The notes under the pieces were generated by a model. It made no database searches and had not been told where the DNA came from. It worked only from the letters and a program-made list of their open reading frames with translations. A stretch of 64,000 bases of DNA from Pyrocephalus nanus (Eukaryota > Chordata > Aves > Passeriformes > Tyrannidae): contig CM076270.1 in NCBI GenBank assembly GCA_038380795.1, forward strand, positions 20,166,001 through 20,230,000. The letters run 5' to 3'. The position numbers and the translations under genes were made by a program. Positions 1 to 10,292 of this stretch are shown piece after piece (the stretch's first letter is position 1; each line of letters opens with the position of its first letter).

Positions 1-41
1 TCATGCTGGAGTTGTGTTCACCTCTTTATCTTTGCTCTTAG

Positions 42-295
42 GGAAATGAAGAAACTGTCTGGATTCTCATCTTACAGTCATTTTAAATCTGTATAAAACT
101 TTTGACTTTGTTAGAATACTTTCTAATTTGCTCTAAAGCAAGGATGATTGGAACAAGGTTTCCTGAACCAAATTCTGTTCAGCTGCAGCCTTGGCAGAGC
201 GGTGAAGGAAAAGAAACAGTTCTTTTCCTTACCTTAACCCACAGTCAAAATGTATAAAGATGTATTGTCAAATAAACACGACTTCCAGCAACCAA
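42..295 (+). other. candidate 3'-terminal exon with poly(A) signal
   Basis: A pyrimidine-rich run ending in CTCTTAG (to 41) makes a good 3' splice site. From 42 a frame stays open for 14 codons and stops with TAA at 84-86. AATAAA lies at 271-276, and a T/GT-rich stretch follows at about 320-360, as expected downstream of a cleavage site. Together these have the order of a last coding exon plus a short 3' UTR. The coding part is too short to recognise, and AATAAA is common in AT-rich DNA, so the arrangement could be chance. If real, the rest of the gene lies before the window. Confidence 0.2.
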
Positions 296-609
296 AGCAA
301 AGAAGGCTGATTTTTGACCAACAGTTTCTGGGTTTTTTTAAAAGTAGTTTCTTCTTGTGCCAAATATCCTAGTGTCTCCTGCATCTAGAAGTGTCAGAAA
401 TTGAGCTCTGTGTAAATCAGGCACTATCCTGTGTCTGTCATTTACTGTGGAAAAGAGGATTGAAATCCTCTTATGCCTATTCCTCCTTAATAAACAAAAC
501 AAAACCCAAGTGCCATAGATTTGGCAGTAGACAACAAGAATTCACAATTCCTGAACAGGAACAATGCATCTTAAGGGACCATATTTGCTTTCAAATAATA
601 GTAATAATG
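87..609. other. unassigned AT-rich sequence
   Basis: Apart from the possible 3' UTR described for the start of the window, I see nothing here that can be assigned. A short open frame at 391-648 has no splice-site support and no recognisable protein content. Confidence 0.4.
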
Positions 610-780
610 ATAAACATTTTACTTTTATGTCGCCTTTTTCATCAGTAGTTCTCAAAGCGCTTTCTGTAAAGAAGTTTGGCAATACTGTACTGTCTTGACA
701 ATGGGAAAACATATGGATACCATAAGATCTGGCAGAAAGATCACTTAATAGCTGGGTGGCAATCAGAGTCTAGCACCCTC
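610..780 (+). mobile_element. ancient CR1/L3-like LINE relic, 3' part
   Basis: The segment follows the 3' end of the L3/CR1-like repeats shared by amniotes. It has a 'cgcctttttcat' block, then 'tctcaaagcgcttt' near 652, then an eroded 'gatgggaaac' block near 700. The last part corresponds to the 'ttaagtgactt ... gtcagtggcagag ... aaccc' stretch. Many substitutions and small indels are visible, as expected of a very old copy. It has no coding capacity. The family assignment is from remembered consensus features, not a database search. Confidence 0.5.
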
Positions 781-2317
781 TTCAAGACCGAAATGTTTTT
801 CTTCCTTTCTTTCTCTTGGTAGCTTTAGATTGTCAATGTATTTATTCAGGAGAGGGCAACTTGACTTCACAGATGTTACTGTCCTGAATGCTAAGGGAAG
901 GATGTTATTTTTGGACTAAAGTCCACTTGTATCTTGAGATGCCCAGACATTTCCAGGCCAAGGAGTTCATCCAGCACTTTAAGCACAAACACAGAGAGGC
1001 TGGTTTTGTGCAGCCTTGGGAGAATGAACTGAACTGCTGTTCTGAGCTGGAGCTGCTTTTCTTGCTGCCTTCTCTGAAACATCAGACACGGACTGAGGGG
1101 AACTGTGCTTTTGAAAATGTGATCTGGCATAATAAATATTTGAGTATTAAGGGTGAGAGTGAGGAAGCTGATAGAGGTGGATCTATCATAATTGCTTTCA
1201 TAAAATATGGAGACAAGCAGCCCTTTTAATCCATTATTTACTCAGTAGATGGTATCTAATTATTTAGGCAATTTTTTAAGTCAGTAAAAGGCTTAACTGA
1301 TTCCAAAGTATATTTTGAGTCGTGACAAATTCTTTTGTCTGGGTAAAATAGGATAAATTTTGACACTTTTATGGGTAGAACACCTTCCTGTTGTCAGTGA
1401 GAGTTCTAATAACTTAGTCACTTAAAATTCTGAAGGGAAAAGAAAAATAATTAAATATGTTACTTCTTTTACAGTGGTCTCTTTACTGGTTCTTTCCACG
1501 CTGTTGCTATAGACTTCTGGAAGATGCATGAGGAAAGCAAAGATTCAGAAGCCAATAGTGTAGTTTTGTGTCCTGTTTAACATTTGTCCTTTTGTTAAAA
1601 GCTGTTTACACAGGCTGCAAATGATCCATCCTGCTCTATTACTACTAATAAAACACAGCTATCAGTATAGTAACTTGGGCACAAATAATTAACTCTTTCC
1701 TTTCTGGAGATTCTGTGTGCATACAAAAGTAGGTTGTAGGCTAATCCTTCAAATATGTCAAGTAGACTCAATTTACTTGTGAGCAAGAACAGTCTTGTAG
1801 TCCTTGATGCTGCTGAGATTAGTCTCAGGACTGCCTTAAATTGCTCTGGCTGGTGGCTTAATTGTTTCCATATAGAACAATTCCTACTATCAAAGGAATT
1901 CTCGATGAGGGTAAATTTGTTGTGTGATAGAATAACAGATTTAATGATAAGGGTGTTCTGCTGTGTATCCATATAAAGACAAACATTTATGCTAGCAATG
2001 ACTTAGATCTGAGTTTTTCCCACATTTTCAAACATTTGGGTTCTTGTTGCCAGATTTGACCTGTGAGACTTTGTGGTGGTCTGGCAGGTCGTGGCTGAAA
2101 GATTTGAGGCACAGTCACACCCATCTGCGTGTCAGGAATGTTGGAACCCAGAGTTTGGTTTCAGACCTGTTGCTGTTTAATGTTTGGTAGTTTTTAAGTG
2201 CAGAAGACACCTCTGTGCCGAACTTGTGAGAACTGCTAAACATTAGATTTGTAACCTGAAAATGCTTTTTAGGATTCCACAGTAAGCAAATGTTTTGACC
2301 AGTTAATTTTACCCCAC
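781..2317. other. unassigned unique sequence
   Basis: No repeat, RNA gene or supported exon was recognised. An open frame at 888-1229 (plus) overlaps one at 891-1130 (minus). Overlapping open frames on both strands without splice or family support point to chance, helped by slightly higher GC. Confidence 0.4.
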
Positions 2318-2383
2318 TTTTTTTTTTTTTTTTTTTTTTAAATCCCTTCCTGCTCCACACTTCCCCCCCACCCCCCCCCCCCC
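2318..2383. repeat. T22 homopolymer followed by C-tracts
   Basis: A run of 22 T (2318-2339) is followed after a short spacer by C7, A, C13 (2363-2383). The minus strand therefore reads G13-A-G7, then a spacer, then A22. Such tracts are unstable and often misassembled, so the exact lengths should be treated with care. Confidence 0.9.
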
Positions 2384-5300
2384 GAATTCAGAACATTTAT
2401 GTGGGCTGACAAGTTTTATTTCAACTGTAACCCCATGAAAAAAGAGGTAAGATATAAACCCCTAGTGATGGCTTCTACAGTCAAATTCTTGGCAGAACTT
2501 TAGGCCTGTTATAGTGGCACTAGGAAAATGCTATTGTAGCTGGTACTATTATTACATGATAAAGAAAAATCAAATTCTAATTAAAAAAAAAGTTTTATGA
2601 AAAGGTCAGTTGTACCACTGATGTGAAAAACCAGGAACACCATTGTCACCTGTGTTTTTTTGTGCTCCAAAGTAATTTTATGTGTATCAGGGACAAGGGT
2701 GAAAATAATGAGCAACTGAAGAACCTCGTTTATTGAAGTAGAATACTAATATGTGTGCACACATCTGTTATTCAGGATTGTTTCATCACCCTGAAAGCAA
2801 GGAGAACTCACCTCCAAAATCAGTTTTGCTTCTCCTAATTCCTTTTATCATGCCAACCTAGTGTTTCTTTGTAATATTTTAGGTGACTTCTGCACAAGTT
2901 CAAAGGCATTAGAGTAATAATAATCCTGATCCGGGCCCCAAATCAATTTGTAGTCTTCATAAGAAAAAAGAAGAAATAAAGTAGAAAGGCTAATTTTGCT
3001 GGTTTTGTTTCTTTTCCCATAGAGTCAGAGCTTTGGTTAAGAAGCTTTTAATAGTACCTACCTGCAACCTTAGCCTGGCTGTCAAACTGTTTGTCTCAGT
3101 GTTTTAGGACCATTTGGAAATCTTGAGTCTCAGAGTTCCCCCTTGCACCTGATAGAGTAGCAGTGTATAAAGTCATCACTAGACATCAACTTACATTTGA
3201 TGGATAAGCACGAGGAGGTGATGGTTGTGATGACTGAGTGTAACAGAGGGAACATTTGCCAGGCTGCTCCTTTCTCTTTGTGTGGACTTGAAATGGTAAA
3301 GATTGTCTCTCTCATCACAATAGGAAAGGGGTTCCAGTGCCTAATTTTCCCCAACTTCTAATTTGAAAAGAAACATTTTATTTCTAGGGAAACCTGTGTA
3401 GCTTCAGCTCTCAATTTTCATTTTTCCTAGTTTTTGTGCTTAAAGAACCATCTGGTACCAGGATTTTTCTGTTATTAAATGTTTTCAACCTAAGTCATGA
3501 TTAATGAGATGGACAGAATTTGTCCAAGTGTTCTCACTGTGAAATAAACTTGTCTTATTTTTTGATGCCATGTTTATTAAGTTAATACAAGACTGGACAT
3601 AATATTTCCTGGAAAGGAATATTCAGCAGTGAATGCACAGGATTTGTGGAGCTGTACTTTGTGCTGGGTCTGGGATGTACAAGTTGTAAACATGTACTGT
3701 GGAAGTTCATGCTAAGCATGTCTTGAATTTAGACATTGAAGAAAGCTGCTACCTTACACCAAATTTCCTTGACTGGTCTCTGAAAGATGTGCTGAAAACA
3801 GTAAATTTAGAAAAATAAAACACTGAATGGAAGAACCAAACAGTCAGGAGTCTGATCAGAGCTGTACAGAACAGTTAAACACAGCTTCAATTTTAATTTA
3901 TAAGCACTATTGGCCAGCAAAAAGGAGGTAGTCAGAGTTTAGCTTAACTTCTGTTGACAGCAGATTCTTAAGCAGCTGGAAATCTGCAATATATTTTGCT
4001 CTTTCTGGTAGAGTAGTCTAATTATGAACCCATATGGGAGACATTGGAATACTGTGTTACACTCATTTGACGTGGAGTGAGGCCTTTCAAGCAGAATAAA
4101 AAAAAAACCTCACTGAAATTTCAGAAGATTTGTTTCATCAGTCATGGATCAGTCTCAGAAAAGAGTTCCTAAACTATAAGATGAAAATGGATGTCATCTG
4201 CTCTCTCAAAGACATTACTGAAAGACCTCCCTGCAATGAGGCAAAGTTCACAGACTTTGAGAGGGAAAGGAAAGAATTCAGTCAAGACTGAGTGTAAGAC
4301 AGTGAGAGAGTTGCTCAGTTGGGTTAGTGAAGGACTCAAATTTAACTAACTAATTGCTTTTACTGGATGATGTAATTAGTCATTACTAATAAGGGTGTTA
4401 TTAATTAGCTGTTTTTTCTTTGTTAGATTCATCTCCCCCTCCCTCTCCATGCTCTCAAAAATGTCAATTTGTTTTTTTGCAAATTTAGTGAAATGATCAT
4501 GAAATATCCCATGAATTTTATCTGAAAGTTACCACTTTGTGGTAGCTGTAATTTCTTTCTGTATAGTTAACTTCCTTGTCCATATAGTGTTGTCATCAAG
4601 GAAAGTCACATCTGACCAAGAAGTGGAACTATAAAGCTGTGTTGGCTGTCATTATTAATCTTTAACTATTTTTAATTTACTATCAAGTTTCCCATTGTTT
4701 TGCTGAGGTATCAGGTCAACCCACATCAAATCATTATTTGTTCATTCTTTATTTGTTTACCTAAAAAGATTTTTTTTGTTGTTGTTGTGTTTGTTTGTGG
4801 TTTTGTTGTTGCTTTCTTCTCCTTCCCTTTTCTTCCCGGTTCTCTGGAATTTCTTATGCTCCAGTAATTGTAGTACTTTAGAATTGAAGCAGTTACTCTT
4901 TAATTTTATTCTTGAGGTGAAATTGCCTGATTCTGTAGAGTTAAGAACACCGAGTTACTTGTAAGCATCTTTCATATTCACCATCAAAATGAAAACCAGT
5001 GCTATTTAAAGTGGGAACAGTGGGAACATATTGTCTTACATTAACAGAAGGATTTGCCTGGTCTTAATGTCTGTTTGGCTTTCTTGTACCTATATTGAAT
5101 ATGTACTTTTGAGGGCTAACAGTGATAATGAGGGAGATCCCCAGTGGATAAATAACCAAGGATACTCTTGCAGGTCATCCCAGTATGTCACTGTGTGAGT
5201 GACTGGTTCCCAAACTTGAAAACTGGAGCTAACTCTGTTGGCAACAATATTGCTCCAGGGTAGGACAGTGTAAGTGAACTCAAAGCTGAGCCCTACTCAG

Positions 5301-6334
5301 TTGACTGTCACATGACAGTGAATTATTCGAAGCATTTTAAGTTAATTTCTAATCAAAATATATCGGGTTTTAACTGAGTTGAAAGCTCTAAACTGTGAGA
5401 ACTAAAGTTTTGGATTTCATCGTGTCTAAGAGCTGGCTGAAGTTCTTGAACTGACAGGCAAAATATTCCTTCATAACATATGAACTGAAGGAAAGTATAA
5501 TCAATGTAACTTTTTTTCTGTTACTTATAACATTTAAAGCTTCTTGTAAGTATCTTGTCATATCTTACCATCTTGAGTGATGGGTATAAAGGTGCAGCAG
5601 ATTTTAGGAGTCTTTGGAGTTTTCTTCATTATAAAGAGGTTTCTCAAGGCCCTTCAAACAACTCTCATTCACATAATCCTTGTTGTCTTTAAGTTATGAT
5701 AACATTCCTTTTTGTCACATCACACAGATTGTAATGAAAGGGGAGGATTAACCACCTGGTTACCAAGGGCCTTTTACTGCTCACTGATAATAACTGCAAA
5801 TCAAAGTGAGAGGCTTCACCCACTTTAGGTGGTACATAACAGCAGTGACTTCACTCTAGAGATATGCCCATCAGCACCTTAATCCTCAGCAGAGTGTGAG
5901 CATGAGCAAACTTGTTCATCCCATAGCAAAGCAGTTTAATGGTGGTAACCCTATTTTCTCATTGCAGCAGATATGTTTTCATTAATATTCTAGATGGTTT
6001 TTTTTGCCATTCTGTCTAGTCTTGTTTGATTGACACCAGCTTTGTAGCTTCTGAGAAGATGAGTTGTATCTCACCACTCAATTTAGCCCTTCAGATGGAT
6101 CCTTCTCTCTTATATTTTTTTTTATTAGATATAACTTTTTGAAAGTTGCTGTTTCTTTTTACAGTGTTTTTTAGAGGCTTAAAGCTTTAAGACCAACGAT
6201 ATTATTACATCAGTCAAGTGCCAGCAGGAAAGTCTCTTAAAAAAGAAGAGAATAAAGTCATCTATAATCCACCTTGACTAATGTTTGTCAGACCAAAGAA
6301 AAGGAAAATTTAGCAAATAGAATTTTTAAGGACT
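2384..6334. other. unassigned AT-rich non-coding sequence
   Basis: No exon or repeat could be supported. Notable small items are a cluster of homeodomain-type TAAT cores at 4351-4407 and a T/GT-rich stretch at about 4770-4815. The only longer open frame (4776-4964) is a product of that T/GT-rich tract. Confidence 0.4.
4351..4407. promoter_or_regulatory. cluster of TAAT-core homeodomain-like sites
   Basis: Within about 60 bases there is TAATTG (4351-4356), TAATTA (4373-4378), several single TAAT/ATTA cores and a second TAATTA (4402-4407). TAATTA is the preferred core of many homeodomain proteins. In AT-rich DNA such sites also cluster by chance, so a regulatory role is an inference only. Confidence 0.15.
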
Positions 6335-6365
6335 GGGGAGGGGAGCATGGTGGGAGGAAGGGGGG
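6335..6365 (+). other. G-rich run with four G-tracts (possible G-quadruplex)
   Basis: G-tracts of 4, 4, 3 and 6 are separated by loops of 1, 8 and 5 bases. This nearly meets the usual G-quadruplex rule (loops up to 7). The segment stands out in an otherwise AT-rich area. No gene is attached to it. Confidence 0.4.
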
Positions 6366-7908
6366 ATATTTAATAAAGATCAGGAAATTCAGAAGAGCTT
6401 AGAAAAGAGGTTTTTTCCAGATGGTGTAATGTGAGGAGGCCCACATGCTAAGTTTATTTGCAGAAATTCATCTCTCACTGATTTCTGTGTTTTGGAAAGA
6501 TCTTAGTTTTGTATTTGTTTCCGTAAACATCTTGATTTAAATATTTCACATATATCAACTGCAAATGTGTTGAAACAAGAACAACACAGAGGCACTTATG
6601 AAGAGGAAGCTTGAATGTACCCTTTGCATGTGATGTTTTTGCTTCTATCCTGCCCTTTCACAGAGATGGGGAGATGGCCCTGAAGGTTCTGATCTTTGTC
6701 AGGATCATGTGGATAAAGCAAAAGGTGGGACTGAGCGTTAAGATAAATCCTTTTAGGAGCTGTATGGGGAAAGGGGACCATTAACTCTCCTGGTGAGGAA
6801 TGCAGGAGCAGCAATCCCACCAGTCGTGCAGCATTAGAAGCAGATACGGGGAGGGAGAGGGAGATGGAAGGACCAGCAACCCAAGGATGCTGAAGTGAAA
6901 TGGCTTGGGCTGGTATTAAAGCTCTTTAATTCTTCAGCTGAGAGTGTTCCTGGAATGGGAAATTGAAAGAATCATCGTTACCATCTGCTTCAGAAACTTT
7001 AACAGCCAGAGCTTCAGGCGAAAGGTGCTTGCAGTGGGGCTGGTGCAGAACACAACGAGCCAGGAATTACGGGCAGCCCTGCCAGCCTGCCCTGACTCCA
7101 ACAGCCCCCTGTGCTCCCTGAATTATCCCAGGGATGTTCTCGGCAGTGCAATTCTCTGTTCCTTCTGAGCCTTCTGGCACACAGGCGCCAGGCCTGCCCT
7201 CACATCAAGGAGAGGAAAATCCCACAAACTTCACTTTCTGTGGAAATGTTGTGTATCACACTGTCAAATGTCATGACTTGGCAAAATCAAACAGAAGAGG
7301 ATGTAATGTAACATCCATTTTAGAGAAGCTAAAATGCCACATCTTGTAATTTTTTTCCCAAACCTGTGTTTTTATATCATTTACGTTATAATAATAGTCC
7401 GGAATATTTTTATGAAGTTAAACATTTCATATCTTTTTTCTCCAAGGTATTTATTTTAATAATTTAATTAGCAGTTGCATGGTGAAATTACTTTTTCAGC
7501 TAGAATAGCCACCTTCATTTAAAATTCTGACTTAACTTGGCTTCAAAATTAGGTGGCTGACAAAAGGCTGCAGATTTTTACCCTATTTGTTTTGTTTAAG
7601 CTGTAGGGAAAAACTGATCTGTGTTCTTTTTTGTTAAAACAGTTCTAATGAATTCTGTTTGTCTAGAACAAGCAGCAGAGTACCCAGCAGTAGACACTAT
7701 GCTCTTATCTAAGGATATATAACAGCACAGATCATGTTGTTTGATTTAAAAAAAATTGTGTAATTATGGAAAAAATGAAAATGTTGGAGCAGATGAGGCT
7801 GTATCACATGTACATGTTCAGCCTTCGTTTTCAGGGAAATTGGGTTTTTCTGAGATATGTTCTTGTGAAGTTATGAGGCTTTGTCAAAAGGCTGAACCAA
7901 TATTCTAC
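6366..7908. other. unassigned sequence with a GC-richer patch
   Basis: About 6740-7220 is clearly richer in G and C than its surroundings. It contains several overlapping open frames in different phases (6944-7168, 7111-7311, 7134-7349). None starts or ends at good splice sites, and none resembles a family I know. The rest is AT-rich and featureless. Confidence 0.35.
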
Positions 7909-8040
7909 TTTTTTTTTTTTCAAAGAAAAAAGGAGAAAATTCCTCCATGAGGTGGGTTTTCCAGCATGTTCAATACTGCAATACCTTCCAAATTTTCTGA
8001 AAAAAAAAAAAAAAACAAAAAACCAAAAAAACAAAAAAAA
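7909..8040. repeat. opposed poly-T and poly-A tracts
   Basis: T12 at 7909-7920 faces A16 at 8000-8015, which continues as an A-rich tract interrupted by C to 8040. About 80 bases of ordinary sequence lie between. The two tracts could pair as an imperfect stem. All open frames here are made by the homopolymers and are not genes. Confidence 0.8.
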
Positions 8041-9450
8041 CCCAGACCCCCTAAACCAACCGAAAAATAAACCCCACAAAAGCTGTTTTCTGCTTCTAGG
8101 GCATGACTTTCCAAAGAGGAATTTGTCACATGCCACATTTATATGAAAAAGGATTACAGGTCTTTATGTCCTTCGCCAGGCTTGGCTTGAAGGCATATGG
8201 TGGCATAAGATATATTGGATTAGTGTTATTTTATGCTCTTATTCAGTGCTTATAATAAGTGTACTTGATGTTGGGCAGCTACTAATTGAGAATCTGAGCA
8301 CTTAGGAACCTGTGTATGCCCTCAGGAGCAACGGTGCTTTTAAAGCAAATGTCCCTGCTACCCTCTGTGACTGGCCTGTTTTATGACAAAGTGGTGGCAC
8401 TTGGTGTCCTGAAAAGTTCTGAGGAGCTTTAGGAAGCATGACTTGATCAGCTTCTGTCTATTTATGGTTAAGGACAGCATAATCCAAAGTATGAGGGGTA
8501 TGGGGGCCAAGAGGACTTTAATCAGTGTTTTTCAAAGAATTAGACAAAATAAACTCTCGAGTTTAATTTTGTTTTCTTTACTGACAGCTGTGATTCCGAG
8601 AGATGAAATGTCATTGTGGGAAATAATCTTGTAAAGGGACAAAAAATTTAAACCCCAGTCCTGAAACCAGTTTTTGAATGTGAAAAGAGTGTTGAATAAA
8701 CAGCTGTGGAAGAACTCGATGGGGGGGGGCGTATGTTTTTGAGAATTCTTAGACGCTGAAGGTTAAAAATTAGGCAGCAATCTTCTGGTATCATGTTCAT
8801 ACCCTCTGATAATTAATGAGAGGCCAGCAGAGCTCTCATTAAATTGTGTATAATTTGTACAGCATCCAAAGGATTTTGACTTGCTCAGTTGGAAAATCCT
8901 ACCTAGGCTCTTGTGTCTACATTTTCAGTGTTCCATAGAATGGATTTTTTAAAATGCTACCAGAAAGTTGGGCATCTTTTCCTGTTTTGTACTCTGGTGT
9001 CATCTGAGGGCCCTTTGAATGATAGTAGGTGAAGACCTAATAACAGAGCTGGTTAGAAGGGGTATCTTTTAGTGTCTTCTCATTGAGTAGTGTTGCTTTA
9101 TTAAAACAAAACTATTTCTCAGTATCAAGGTGGGATGCTAGTACTGGGAAATGGAGAGTCAGAACAACTCAGTAGTTAAGATATCACTAGAGAAGTGACC
9201 TAAGCTCAAGTTTCAAGGCTCAGATCCAATGCTACTTAAACTTCCATTTTCCATATAAGCCTGAGTGTCAAACCCACTAGGCTGTTGTGGGGCATATGGG
9301 TGTGTCTTTCTGGCCTTGACATAGCTTTGCAATGAACTCAGTTCTATGCTGATGAGCAAAAGAAATGCTAAATTGTCACTATTCCCCCTGCCTCCCCTGC
9401 CAATGGAATTGTTGTTTCCCAGCCAGCCAATTCCCCAATTACTCTCCTGC
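8041..9450. other. unassigned unique sequence
   Basis: It contains a G9 run (8721-8729) and a perfect inverted repeat (8813-8842). No exon, RNA gene or transposon fragment could be supported. Confidence 0.4.
8813..8842. repeat. perfect inverted repeat, 10-bp arms
   Basis: The arm TTAATGAGAG (8813-8822) and its exact reverse complement CTCTCATTAA (8833-8842) flank a 10-base loop. No terminator or RNA-gene context is visible. Confidence 0.8.
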
Positions 9451-9535
9451 TGTGAGATTCAGTAACTTGTCAGAGGTCTGTTGTATAGGCAGGAGCTGAG
9501 CCAGGCTCTGTGTGCCAGTGCAGAGCATTAAACCC
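9451..9535 (+). mobile_element. possible ancient CR1/L3-like relic
   Basis: The order 'gattcagtaacttgtcagag', then 'ggcaggagctgagccagg', then an 'agtgcagagcattaaac'-like end follows the 3' portion of old amniote L3/CR1-like elements. The copy is short and diverged, so the similarity may be partly coincidental. Confidence 0.3.
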
Positions 9536-10194
9536 TCAGCAATTCCTCATTTGTTGCTGTTTGTCTCTTGCTGTACAGCGTGGGATGTTCCCCTCTCTCC
9601 CCACCCAGAAGTGTTTCAGCCTAAAATCCAAACATTCTTATAGAACTGATAATTCTGTGCACATTAGTGACAGGAATGTGTTCCTGAAAACTTATAATAC
9701 ATTTTTGTATTTGCAGACATCTGCAGTACCTGAATATAATACTAAACTCCACAAAATGGTCATATTTAAATGGGAGAAGGGCTTAAAAATGCCCCCATTT
9801 TATCAGTACTTCTCAGTACAATTTGTACTTGCATTATTTGCTCTTGTTAATAAGAACCTTCCTTAAGCCTAAGACTTGAATAAATGAATATTTAATGTAA
9901 GTAGAATGGCAAACTACCCAGGAGTTTGTGAATGCCTGGGGTTATCCTTTGGTTACTACATCTCTGGAAGTTCACTGTCAAGCACAGATTAAATTACCAA
10001 CTATTTATTTAAAAGTTGTGACCTGCCAAATAGACTTATCAGGCAGCTGGAGGGGTAGATTTAGGTATCTCTAGCTTCTGCTCAGAAACCCCAAGCAAAC
10101 CTGCACAGCAGTTCTTTACCAGGTTAATAGAAAGGGAACCTTCAAATCTGTATCTTCAAACAGAAAGGGTTCATATGCAGATAATTTGTCTCTG
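9536..10194. other. unassigned sequence
   Basis: A 118-codon open frame runs from 9510 to 9866. It shows no splice-site support, no domain I recognise and AT-driven codon choice towards its end. I treat it as chance. Confidence 0.4.
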
Positions 10195-10292
10195 AGCAAC
10201 CTGATCTAGTTGAAGATGCCCCTGCCTACTCCAGGGGGTTTGTACTAGATGACCTTTAAAGGTCCCTTTCCACCCAAACCACTCTGTGTTTT
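10195..10292 (+). mobile_element. CR1: CR1 LINE 3' end fragment
   Basis: The fragment contains the CR1 3' UTR series 'gagcaacctgatctagttga', a C-rich 'gcccctgcctactccaggg' block, then 'gtactagatgacctttaaag' and 'gtccctttccacccaaacca'. It is 5'-truncated, as nearly all avian CR1 copies are, and ends at a short 'ctctgtg' remnant of the terminal repeat. It has no coding capacity. Confidence 0.85.
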
